From: Microcaldota archaeon | GTDB lineage: Archaea; Micrarchaeota; Micrarchaeia; Anstonellales; J096 | Direction of reading: 5' to 3' | Length of the DNA stretch: 10,107 nucleotides | Assembly (NCBI GenBank): GCA_015520875.1 | Contig: WAPD01000097.1 | Location: 1-10,107 of the forward strand | Part shown: positions 1 to 5,298 of the stretch, one piece after another | How positions within the stretch are numbered: position 1 is the first letter of the stretch | How the letters are laid out: each line of letters begins with the position of its first letter | The notes under the pieces: model-generated | The model's input: the letters and a program-made list of their open reading frames with translations, nothing else | Told to the model about the DNA's origin: nothing | Databases searched by the model: none | Translations under genes and position numbers: made by a program

Positions 1-183
1 AATAGTGAAGATGGGTTGGAATTTGGAGGAGTTTCAAAAAGAAAGAAAGATAGAGAGTTGGAGAAGAAAATTGTTATTTTAAAGGCTTCATTGAAAATTT
101 TCCAGACGGTAATCGAGAAAGGAAATAATCGGGATGTATTTTATAATTCTTCAATAAGGGATATTCTTGGAAAAATTTTTTAG
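1..183 (+). CDS. Partial hypothetical protein C-terminus (5' end outside window)
   Basis: An open plus-strand frame enters from the left edge and ends at a TAG after 60 codons. The residues are mostly charged (a Lys/Arg/Glu-rich stretch near residues 13-23, then a probable amphipathic helix near 24-40), with no recognisable motif. Codon use looks ordinary for the window. The last 110 bp run antisense to the end of the well-supported cca gene, which is a long overlap even for this compact genome, so the frame may be a shadow that happens to extend past cca. Only the missing upstream sequence can decide. I have no functional call. Confidence 0.3.
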   Translation, partial: NSEDGLEFGGVSKRKKDRELEKKIVILKASLKIFQTVIEKGNNRDVFYNSSIRDILGKIF

Positions 184-1243
184 TTATCGTCTCCAATGAA
201 ACCTCTCTTGGAATAACCTTCCAAACATGCCCTTGATATAAAAATAATTCTCCATTTATTTTCCCGAATTTCATGTCTACCCTGGGGCCTTTCTTAGGAA
301 AAGCATAATCTATCTCTTTTTTCACAGGGATTCCTCCAATATATCCTATTTTTTCATTCCCCTCGATATTCACCCATTTTAAATAAATATTATACTGGGC
401 CAGATATTCTCTCCAGGCTCTGCCAATCCTTTTCAACTGTCCAAATAAAGCCTCCTCAACCAAATCATGCTTCAATAAAATTCCATACTCTTCTTCCAAT
501 GGCCCTTCTTTTTCAAAAAACCACTCACGAGAAGGATTTTTTAGAAAATTTCTAGCATATAAAATAGCTTTTGCCATTGTGTCCAATTCAACGGCCGCTG
601 CCACGTTTCTTTTTCCATCCACTGGGTCAACAACAACTAAGGGTTCTTCAAAATCTCTCTCTTTATTCCCTTCCAAATCTATAATGGTTTTGTAAAATTT
701 CCAATTAGAGATAGCTTTTATAGTATCTAAAAACGTTCCATATCTTATTATCAATAGTTCGCATAAATACCCTGAAAAGCCACCTACTTTTATCTCAGCT
801 CCATAGATACCAAGGGCTTTAAAGAATTTTTTCAATAGCCGAACTTCGTCTTTAGCATTTTCATCCAAATGCTCCACAACATATTTGAAATGTAAAGGTG
901 TCCTGTCAACAGCGCTTTTCTCTACTTTAGAATATGGAACAATGTCTATCCAGATGCCTTTATAAAATACTCTTATATATGGATGCTCTGCATATCTCAC
1001 AACAACATTATCGAATACTTTCTTTGCTTTTTCCAAAATATATTGAAATGCCTCTTTTTTAGGCATCTCTGTTTCAAAAAACACATCTAAATCATAGTCC
1101 CCCTTTAAATTAGTGCCTTTTGCCACAGAGCCATATATTTTAAGGTTTTCTTGAAGTTTTTCCTTAACCTCCTCAAAAATCTCCAAAACCTTTGAATTAT
1201 CCGGCTTTAGTTCTTTTTTAAGTTGTTCTAAATCTAGCCCCAT
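74..1243 (-). CDS. cca: CCA-adding enzyme (tRNA nucleotidyltransferase), archaeal class I
   Basis: This enzyme adds or repairs the 3' CCA end of tRNAs using CTP and ATP without a nucleic acid template. The nucleotidyltransferase signature lies at residues 37-55: a GSVAKGT loop followed by D-L-D (Asp51 and Asp53), the usual metal-binding pair. Asp100 in the segment WIDIVP fits the third catalytic carboxylate. A VDRTPLHFKYV segment (112-122) matches the conserved region after the catalytic domain in archaeal CCA enzymes, and the tRNA-binding tail and body domains follow. At 389 residues it is shorter than the roughly 440 usual in euryarchaea. The ATG at 1241-1243 lies inside the end of the upstream oxidoreductase gene (10 bp overlap), with a modest Shine-Dalgarno-like AAAGGT just before it. 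It is the last gene of the tfe operon. Confidence 0.95.
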   Translation of the reverse strand: MGLDLEQLKKELKPDNSKVLEIFEEVKEKLQENLKIYGSVAKGTNLKGDYDLDVFFETEMPKKEAFQYILEKAKKVFDNVVVRYAEHPYIRVFYKGIWIDIVPYSKVEKSAVDRTPLHFKYVVEHLDENAKDEVRLLKKFFKALGIYGAEIKVGGFSGYLCELLIIRYGTFLDTIKAISNWKFYKTIIDLEGNKERDFEEPLVVVDPVDGKRNVAAAVELDTMAKAILYARNFLKNPSREWFFEKEGPLEEEYGILLKHDLVEEALFGQLKRIGRAWREYLAQYNIYLKWVNIEGNEKIGYIGGIPVKKEIDYAFPKKGPRVDMKFGKINGELFLYQGHVWKVIPREVSLETITKKFFQEYPLLKNYKIHPDYFLSRLPSGKFSMKPLK

Positions 1244-1845
1244 GCTTCTACCTTTATTCTCTTTGCTTTTAAATCTTTGAACTGCTTTGCAAAATCTATT
1301 GCTCCGCAGATATAAAGCGTGTATTCGCTTAAATCAAAATTGGAAAGGTCCTCCGGAGATAGCCTTGGGTCTCCTTCTCTTGTGAAACGCTCCACTTTAT
1401 TTATGTTAAAATGCTGAAGCTCAGATTGATATGGGTGGTGATTTCTATAACGGGTGCTAAAAAATAGATGAAAATCTCCTTCTATTTTTTCCTCATTTAT
1501 GTATCTTAAAATGGACATTATGGGGGCTAGGCCTGCTCCTGTTGCCAAAAATATTGCCTTTGTTTCGTTTTCATATTTCATATGGCCGAAAGGTCCTGCT
1601 ATCTCAATTTTCTTATCTAACATTTCATCCAACATACCTGTGAATTTTCCGTTTTCTTTCTTTGTTATCATGAATTCTAGGTATTCCCAATTAGGAGAAC
1701 TAGCAATGGAATATGGCCTTTTTATTCCACTGTATTCCAACATTGCGAATTGTCCTGGAACAAAGTTCAATTTTTCTTCTAAGGGCCACGCCCTTAAAAT
1801 ATAAACATCTCCACTTTTAGCAACATATCTAATTTGGTACTTCAT
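1234..1845 (-). CDS. FAD/NAD(P)-binding oxidoreductase of the ferredoxin-NADP reductase family
   Basis: A 203-residue minimal FNR-fold protein that should pass electrons between NAD(P)H and a partner through a bound flavin. The N-terminal barrel carries the flavin motif R-P-Y-S-I-A-S (43-49), preceded by a PGQF segment (30-33). A GPFG segment (84-87) ends the barrel, G-A-G-L-A-P (103-108) is the nicotinamide/pyrophosphate loop, and Cys180-Gly181 is the conserved CG pair near the nicotinamide. There is no C-terminal four-cysteine cluster as in dihydroorotate dehydrogenase electron-transfer subunits (PyrK type), and no fused ferredoxin domain, so the electron acceptor is unknown. It lies 6 bp after tfe and overlaps cca by 10 bp, so it is probably co-transcribed with both. 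The family call is firm; the physiological substrate is not. Confidence 0.85.
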   Translation of the reverse strand: MKYQIRYVAKSGDVYILRAWPLEEKLNFVPGQFAMLEYSGIKRPYSIASSPNWEYLEFMITKKENGKFTGMLDEMLDKKIEIAGPFGHMKYENETKAIFLATGAGLAPIMSILRYINEEKIEGDFHLFFSTRYRNHHPYQSELQHFNINKVERFTREGDPRLSPEDLSNFDLSEYTLYICGAIDFAKQFKDLKAKRIKVEAWG

Positions 1846-1851
1846 TTTATC

Positions 1852-2331
1852 TCATTTTTTCTTTTTTTTAAAGGCTAAAACAGTTTCTTCATCCAAGATG
1901 TCCAAGTTTTCTCCACAGTTAGGACATTTAAATGTTAAATCTGCCGCCTCATCAAAGGAAAATGTTTGAGAAATGCCACAACTAGGACAATAATAAATCT
2001 CTTCTTCTTGGACCTTCCTTATCAAATCATCATATTTTTTGTTAAACTCTCTGTCTATCCAGGATTTGAATTTCTGAGCATCCACAGACCATTCATAATA
2101 AAACCACCCTGTTTCTTTATCCCTTCTTCTTTTGTAATAAACAATGCCCAAGTTAGCAAGCTTGTTCAATGCAACCCTAACATCACTTACCTTAACTCCC
2201 AGTTTCTCGGCTATCTCCTCATCTTTCATATTCTTGCGAGTTAATTGTAAAACAGCAATGGCATTTTCACCAGCTTTTTCAATTAAAGCTTTTCTTACCT
2301 CAGGGTTCTCAAGATAAGTATCAATATCCAT
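1852..2331 (-). CDS. tfe: Transcription initiation factor E, alpha subunit (TFE)
   Basis: TFE helps archaeal RNA polymerase open promoters and stabilises the initiation complex, as the homologue of eukaryotic TFIIE-alpha. Residues 1 to about 95 form the N-terminal winged-helix domain, including the segment DEEIAEKLGVKVSDVRVALNK that fits its helix-turn-helix. A charged helix (about 95-112) leads to a zinc ribbon with Cys115-x2-Cys118 and Cys136-x2-Cys139. The 159-residue length is slightly below the usual 170-190, and the protein ends in a lysine run. The ATG at 2329-2331 has a TATA-like element about 25 bp upstream, so translation is probably leaderless. It heads the tfe - oxidoreductase - cca operon. 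Confidence 0.95.
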   Translation of the reverse strand: MDIDTYLENPEVRKALIEKAGENAIAVLQLTRKNMKDEEIAEKLGVKVSDVRVALNKLANLGIVYYKRRRDKETGWFYYEWSVDAQKFKSWIDREFNKKYDDLIRKVQEEEIYYCPSCGISQTFSFDEAADLTFKCPNCGENLDILDEETVLAFKKKKK

Positions 2332-2351
2332 GTATTATTTTACCTACAAAC

Positions 2352-2361
2352 TTTTTTTAAA
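2352..2361 (-). promoter_or_regulatory. TATA box for the tfe operon
   Basis: On the minus strand the sequence reads TTTAAAAAAA, centred about 25.5 bp before the tfe ATG. In archaea transcription starts roughly 25 bp past the TATA centre, so the mRNA would begin at or next to the start codon (leaderless). No Shine-Dalgarno sequence is present between the element and the ATG. Confidence 0.65.
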
Positions 2362-2377
2362 GGACAATTACCAAACC

Positions 2378-2387
2378 TTTATAAAAA
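2378..2387 (+). promoter_or_regulatory. TATA box for the AlkP-superfamily gene
   Basis: TTTATAAAAA on the plus strand is centred about 25.5 bp before the ATG at 2408, the same geometry as the divergent tfe promoter. An A-rich CCAAACC just upstream could be a BRE. The spacing again predicts a leaderless mRNA. Confidence 0.65.
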
Positions 2388-2407
2388 TTGTGTTTATTAG
2401 CTAAAAC

Positions 2408-3295
2408 ATGCACATAATAAACGAGCTTCGCAACATAATAAACAATGCATGGAACAAAAAGACGCTTATTATACTGGTTGAAGGCCTGGGCGGGTATCCA
2501 TTAATAATACCTGCAAAAACAAAACGTTCCATGTCTTTGTTTCCATCAAGTTCTACTGTGTTTCTATATTCCTTACATACAAATAAGTTGCCCCATGAAC
2601 ATAATGTTTGGGGACGTTATATAAGAGATGGTGATTCTATAAAAGATGTAATGGAACAATCTCAACTATCCAAAGACTATTTTCAAGAACTCTCTGACCA
2701 AGGTTTGAACGTTTTATACTTCGGAACAAAGAACTCTTTAAATAGAGAGGAACCTGTGTTTAGGGAATTGAAATCTCTATCTCAATTGTATGAGTTGCCA
2801 GATTTGGATTTGGTGTTTGTGCATTGGGATCTGATAGATTGGATAGGCCATAGGTATGGAGTCGGTTCCCAAGCCTATCAACAAGAAATAGAAACCCTTG
2901 AACTTACTTTAAAGAGATTGAGAAAAACATTGCAGGATTTTGATATCTATGTTGTTTCAGATCATGGAATGGCACCATCTCAAGAAAAAATCTTCCTACC
3001 TGAAATCAATGGAAATGTTCCTGTAGGAGGTGGTAGGATTGCCTTTTATCAGGTTCCATATGAAGAAATAACTAAGTCATTATCCCATCCAGGTTTGCTC
3101 GTCCTGGAACCTGAAGAACTTTCCCTAATTCTTGGAATGGAACCTACTAAAGAAATGAAGGAAAGCTATGGGGAGACTGTGGTAGTGGCAAAGAAAGGAT
3201 ATGGCTTTAGATTTCCATATTATGACAATAGGTTTCTGTATGATCATGGGGGGCTTTCCAAGGAAGAAAGGAAGATCATAATCTATAAGCTTTAG
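2408..3295 (+). CDS. Alkaline-phosphatase-superfamily protein (type I phosphodiesterase/nucleotide pyrophosphatase-like)
   Basis: A 295-residue cytosolic-looking protein with no signal peptide. Its fold signature is that of the two-metal alkaline phosphatase superfamily, which cleaves phosphate mono- or diesters. Visible landmarks are V-E-G-L-G-G (24-29) at the first metal site, a Ser/Thr run (47-50) where the nucleophile is expected, followed by LPHEHNVWG (61-69, normally P-x-x-H-G-V), W-D-L-I-D-W-I-G-H (140-148) giving the Asp/His ligands, S-D-H-G (184-187) and D-H-G-G (279-282) for the last histidine. The first ligand is Glu25 where Asp is usual. At 295 residues it is compact compared with most members. 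It is a single-gene transcription unit whose stop codon overlaps that of the convergent TPR-like gene. The substrate cannot be told from the sequence. Confidence 0.8.
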   Translation: MHIINELRNIINNAWNKKTLIILVEGLGGYPLIIPAKTKRSMSLFPSSSTVFLYSLHTNKLPHEHNVWGRYIRDGDSIKDVMEQSQLSKDYFQELSDQGLNVLYFGTKNSLNREEPVFRELKSLSQLYELPDLDLVFVHWDLIDWIGHRYGVGSQAYQQEIETLELTLKRLRKTLQDFDIYVVSDHGMAPSQEKIFLPEINGNVPVGGGRIAFYQVPYEEITKSLSHPGLLVLEPEELSLILGMEPTKEMKESYGETVVVAKKGYGFRFPYYDNRFLYDHGGLSKEERKIIIYKL

Positions 3296-3732
3296 CCCAA
3301 GAGTTCTATTAATCTCTTTAGAGTGGCCGCTTTTTTGCTTTCTTTTGCAACCTCCACAAAAGATTTTAGCATGTTTATGGCTTTCTTTTTATCCAATTCT
3401 AAAGCAATACTCAAATAGCGTTTTGCTTCTTTCTCAGAACCTTCTATTAAATGTGAGAAAAACAAAAACATATACTCAGAGGTGCCTTTTTTCTCTTCTT
3501 TCTCCAAGATAGCTATTACTTCTTTAAATCTTCCTAAAGCAAAGAGGGCATATGCTTTGAGCTTATTTGCCAAAGGTAAATTAGTTCTCTCCAAATATTC
3601 TAAAGCTTTTTTGTACTCTTTTGCCCTTAATGCTAATGTCCCTAGGATTAAATACCTTTGGTCTGGAGGTAAGGCAATAACATCTTTTGGGGCTATTGTT
3701 TTATTCTTTATTTTTTCTATGATATCCTTCAA
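3292..3732 (-). CDS. Small TPR-like helical repeat protein
   Basis: A 146-residue all-helical protein with at least two tetratricopeptide-like units. One lies around residues 26-50 (LILGTLALRAKEYKKALEYL) and the next around 57-78 (KLKAYALFALGRFKEVIAIL), followed by weaker repeats. Such repeats bind other proteins; no catalytic motif is seen. The start is a TTG at 3730-3732 that overlaps the TGA of the PAC2 gene (TTGA). The same frame has a stop codon a little upstream and no ATG until late in the protein, and an AAGGGG sequence lies about 8 nt before the TTG, all of which support this start. It is the last gene of the DUF2892 - PAC2 - TPR operon, so its partner may be the PAC2 chaperone or the proteasome, which is inference. 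Confidence 0.75.
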   Translation of the reverse strand: MKDIIEKIKNKTIAPKDVIALPPDQRYLILGTLALRAKEYKKALEYLERTNLPLANKLKAYALFALGRFKEVIAILEKEEKKGTSEYMFLFFSHLIEGSEKEAKRYLSIALELDKKKAINMLKSFVEVAKESKKAATLKRLIELLG

Positions 3733-4400
3733 CGATACATCCCCTTAGATTGTTCTTTATCCTCCTCTTTGTTCTCCTGTTCTTCCTCTTCTTTTAGATG
3801 TTTCTTGAGGGTTCTGTAATCTATCTTTAACCCTAGAAGTTTCTCTATTTTCTTAAGCAATTTAATGGTGTTTTTTATATCTAATTGAGGGTCGTCCACA
3901 GGAGCGAACAAAGCCAAATATTCAATATCTAATTCAGAGATTTCTGAGAGAACTAGGGCAGCTAACCCTGCCAATGCCCCTTCATTTATCTCATAGAGGT
4001 TTAATTTTATGTCTTTGTTGGAAATATAGTGAAACTCTGACTCGTTCATGCTGGATAATATGTAAAGGTCCTTTACCTTGAATTTCTTTATAATCTCTAA
4101 AATGGCTTTTCCAACCTCGTGAGACGCGCTTGTGGGGATTGAGACCTCTGATAAGAACAACAGTAGGTTCTTCTTTTTATTGTAATAGAGCCTTATAGGA
4201 GAATAGACCTTTCCTTTGTGAATGCTTGCTATTGGTGGAACCCTGTTGCTTTTAAATGACCCCACATGTTCGAAATCCTTGTCTTGGATTAATGTCAATC
4301 CAGCTAAGCTCCCTATAAGTCCTGGGGAATGTAGGGCAATTATGAGTTTTGGATCTTTTTTGACTTTAATCTTTCTTAGATTTAGACTTTCTTCGGACAT
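3729..4400 (-). CDS. PAC2-family proteasome assembly chaperone (PbaA/PbaB-like)
   Basis: A 223-residue member of the PAC2 family (older name DUF75), which in archaea and eukaryotes assists assembly of the 20S proteasome or binds its alpha ring. Visible family features are the LHSPGLIGSLAG loop (23-34) near the N-terminus, the INEGALAGLAALVL segment (138-151) and a following LALFAP strand. The core ends near residue 200. A strongly acidic, low-complexity tail (about 201-218) follows and finishes in Lys-Gly-Met-Tyr-Arg. The last three residues, Met-Tyr-Arg, fit the HbYX motif used to dock into proteasome alpha-ring pockets. The ATG at 4398-4400 has a strong GAGGAG Shine-Dalgarno sequence and lies 35 bp inside the preceding gene. 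Confidence 0.85.
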   Translation of the reverse strand: MSEESLNLRKIKVKKDPKLIIALHSPGLIGSLAGLTLIQDKDFEHVGSFKSNRVPPIASIHKGKVYSPIRLYYNKKKNLLLFLSEVSIPTSASHEVGKAILEIIKKFKVKDLYILSSMNESEFHYISNKDIKLNLYEINEGALAGLAALVLSEISELDIEYLALFAPVDDPQLDIKNTIKLLKKIEKLLGLKIDYRTLKKHLKEEEEQENKEEDKEQSKGMYR

Positions 4401-4809
4401 TTCTTCTCCTCTTCTTAGGTGCAGGTTTTTCTTCCTCTACAGAAGTTTCTCCTTCATCTTCTTCAAATAGTTCTTTCCTTCTTTTTCTCCTTTCTGAGAC
4501 ATTTATTGTTTCTGTTTTTGGTTCGGGCTTTTTCTCTTCTTTGGGTTCTTCTTGGTTTACATTTATCGATTCTTCTATTTCAACAGCTACTGGAGTGCTA
4601 GGCTGAGACACTGCTGGATAATCTAAATAGGTTTTTGTTGTTATTCCTAATAAACTGTATAAAGGGCATGTGCCCACAAGTCCTGTTACAAATAGAACAA
4701 ATGCCGGGATAAATAACAATGTTTGGTCATATACAATACCAAATGCCATCAACACCAATGCTAAACTTATCCTAAGCCCTCTATCAAAATCCCCTATGTT
4801 TTTTTCCAT
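4366..4809 (-). CDS. DUF2892/YgaP-like two-TM membrane protein with long charged C-terminal tail
   Basis: Residues 1-60 match the DUF2892 (YgaP transmembrane) pattern: an N-terminal N-I-G-x-x-D-R-x-x-R motif (4-13), a hydrophobic helix (about 13-26), a second one (about 31-46) and a conserved T-G-x-x-G-x-C-P-L-Y segment (42-51). The biochemical role of the domain is not established. After residue 65 comes a low-complexity tail of about 80 residues, first Pro/Glu/Lys-rich and then strongly basic with RKRR and KKRRR clusters, ending in KSKSKKD. The family alone is usually only about 60-70 residues, so the tail roughly doubles the protein. It heads the operon with PAC2 and the TPR-like protein. 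A TATA element about 25 bp before the ATG supports the start and a leaderless mRNA. Confidence 0.8.
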   Translation of the reverse strand: MEKNIGDFDRGLRISLALVLMAFGIVYDQTLLFIPAFVLFVTGLVGTCPLYSLLGITTKTYLDYPAVSQPSTPVAVEIEESINVNQEEPKEEKKPEPKTETINVSERRKRRKELFEEDEGETSVEEEKPAPKKRRRNVRRKSKSKKD

Positions 4810-4829
4810 ATTCTCTTTTTAGGGCATTG

Positions 4830-4841
4830 TTTTTAAAAAAA
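4830..4841 (-). promoter_or_regulatory. TATA box for the DUF2892 - PAC2 - TPR operon
   Basis: On the minus strand a T-run followed by AAAAA (TTTTTTTAAAAA) has its T/A junction about 25 bp before the ATG at 4809. This matches the spacing of the other lead-gene promoters in the window and predicts a leaderless transcript. Confidence 0.6.
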
Positions 4842-4948
4842 GTTCCTCTTTTGGGGTTTAAATTATTTTTGTCCCATATCATTGTACGTTTGATTTTAAC
4901 CATGATATCCAAGATTACCTTTCTATAATTATAGCTCTTTCCTTATAA

Positions 4949-4955
4949 AGGAGGT
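4949..4955 (+). promoter_or_regulatory. Strong Shine-Dalgarno sequence before a small reading frame
   Basis: AGGAGGT, a full complement to the core anti-Shine-Dalgarno of 16S rRNA, lies 5 nt before the ATG at 4961. It is the best ribosome-binding site seen in the window. Most lead genes here appear leaderless, so a true mRNA would need a leader. A TTTAAATTA at 4857-4865 could supply a promoter with a leader of about 75 nt, but this is weakly supported. Confidence 0.5.
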
Positions 4956-4960
4956 AACTA

Positions 4961-5074
4961 ATGCAGCAAAAGACTTTACTACAAACTCTAATCACTATAA
5001 TGGGAATGGGTGGAAGTGGTTTAGCTGGCCGATTGATTAAGCAGGGAGCCTGTGGGTTATTTTTGGAAAATTAG
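4961..5074 (+). CDS. Small hydrophobic, glycine-rich protein of 37 residues (unrecognised)
   Basis: The frame begins with ATG 5 nt after a full AGGAGGT ribosome-binding site and ends at TAG. The product has a hydrophobic first half (QTLITIMGM), a Gly-rich centre (MGGSGLAGRLIK) and a short tail with one Cys. It is not a convincing full membrane helix because of the glycines and lysines. I do not recognise it. The next plus-strand ATG follows 5 nt after the stop codon, so the two frames could be a two-gene unit. Alternatively, they may be the halves of one gene broken by a frameshift near 5040, because the second frame stays open upstream to 5041. The start signal is the main argument for it being real. 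Confidence 0.4.
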   Translation: MQQKTLLQTLITIMGMGGSGLAGRLIKQGACGLFLEN

Positions 5075-5079
5075 CTTTA

Positions 5080-5298
5080 ATGAAAAATCCAATTAAACGA
5101 GACCACATTATAAAATATCTTACAGGAATCTATCCTGCCGAATTAACCTCTATTTGGCACTTCTTTTGGGAAAGGGCCTATAAAAGTGAACGCAATAGAA
5201 AAATCCAAAAAGAAATGTCTAGATGGCTTTTTTCACAAATTTTAGATATGCCAAAAGTCCAACTATTGCCAATAACACTAATCCCAAACCTATTCTAA
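5080..5298 (+). CDS. Small hypothetical protein of 72 residues, possibly a second half of the preceding frame
   Basis: An ATG 5 nt after the preceding stop opens a 72-codon frame. Residues 1-50 look protein-like: basic, with several aromatic residues (three Trp by residue 49, IWHFFWERAYK) and plausible codon use. The frame is open back to 5041 without an ATG. Its last 80 bp run antisense to the transmembrane end of the well-supported surface protein gene, where the predicted sequence becomes hydrophobic as expected for a shadow. There is no clear ribosome-binding site of its own, so translational coupling to the 37-codon frame would be needed. I do not recognise a family. It could also be a decayed gene. 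Confidence 0.3.
   Translation: MKNPIKRDHIIKYLTGIYPAELTSIWHFFWERAYKSERNRKIQKEMSRWLFSQILDMPKVQLLPITLIPNLF
5199..5212 (-). terminator. T-rich terminator after the surface-protein gene
   Basis: On the minus strand two T5 runs separated by GGA (TTTTTGGATTTTT) lie about 7-20 nt after the stop codon at 5219. Archaeal intrinsic termination uses such T-rich tracts without needing a hairpin. The tracts lie inside the doubtful plus-strand frame at 5080-5298. Confidence 0.45.

Larger units (their letters stand above)
4810..5218. other. Gene-poor interval of about 409 bp
   Basis: This is the only long stretch without a confidently identified gene. Its left end holds the minus-strand promoter of the DUF2892 operon. 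The middle holds a strong plus-strand Shine-Dalgarno sequence and a 37-codon reading frame (4961-5074). The right part holds most of a second small plus-strand frame (5080-5298) and T-rich minus-strand sequence suited to terminating the surface-protein gene. I looked for tRNA, 5S, SRP and RNase P signatures and for C/D box motifs and saw none I could support. The stretch from about 5000 to 5060 is richer in G than its surroundings. Confidence 0.6.

Noticed and set aside
1855..1871. Long T-tract that could be a transcription terminator
   Set aside because: It encodes the lysine run at the end of TFE, so the minus-strand mRNA has A residues there. There is no plus-strand transcript that would use it.
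1499..2244. Plus-strand open frames opposite the oxidoreductase and tfe genes
   Set aside because: Both are antisense to genes with clear family motifs, and they have no promoter or homologous character of their own.
4943..4950. TTATAAAG as a TATA box for the small plus-strand frame at 4961
   Set aside because: A start about 25 bp later would fall inside the frame, after its ATG, and the sequence overlaps the Shine-Dalgarno region. It could only serve an internal ATG.
4810..5218. A structured RNA gene (tRNA, SRP, RNase P or C/D box RNA) in the gene-poor interval
   Set aside because: I found no T-loop, SRP helix 8, RNase P core or paired C and D boxes on either strand by eye. A covariance-model search would be needed to exclude a divergent RNA.
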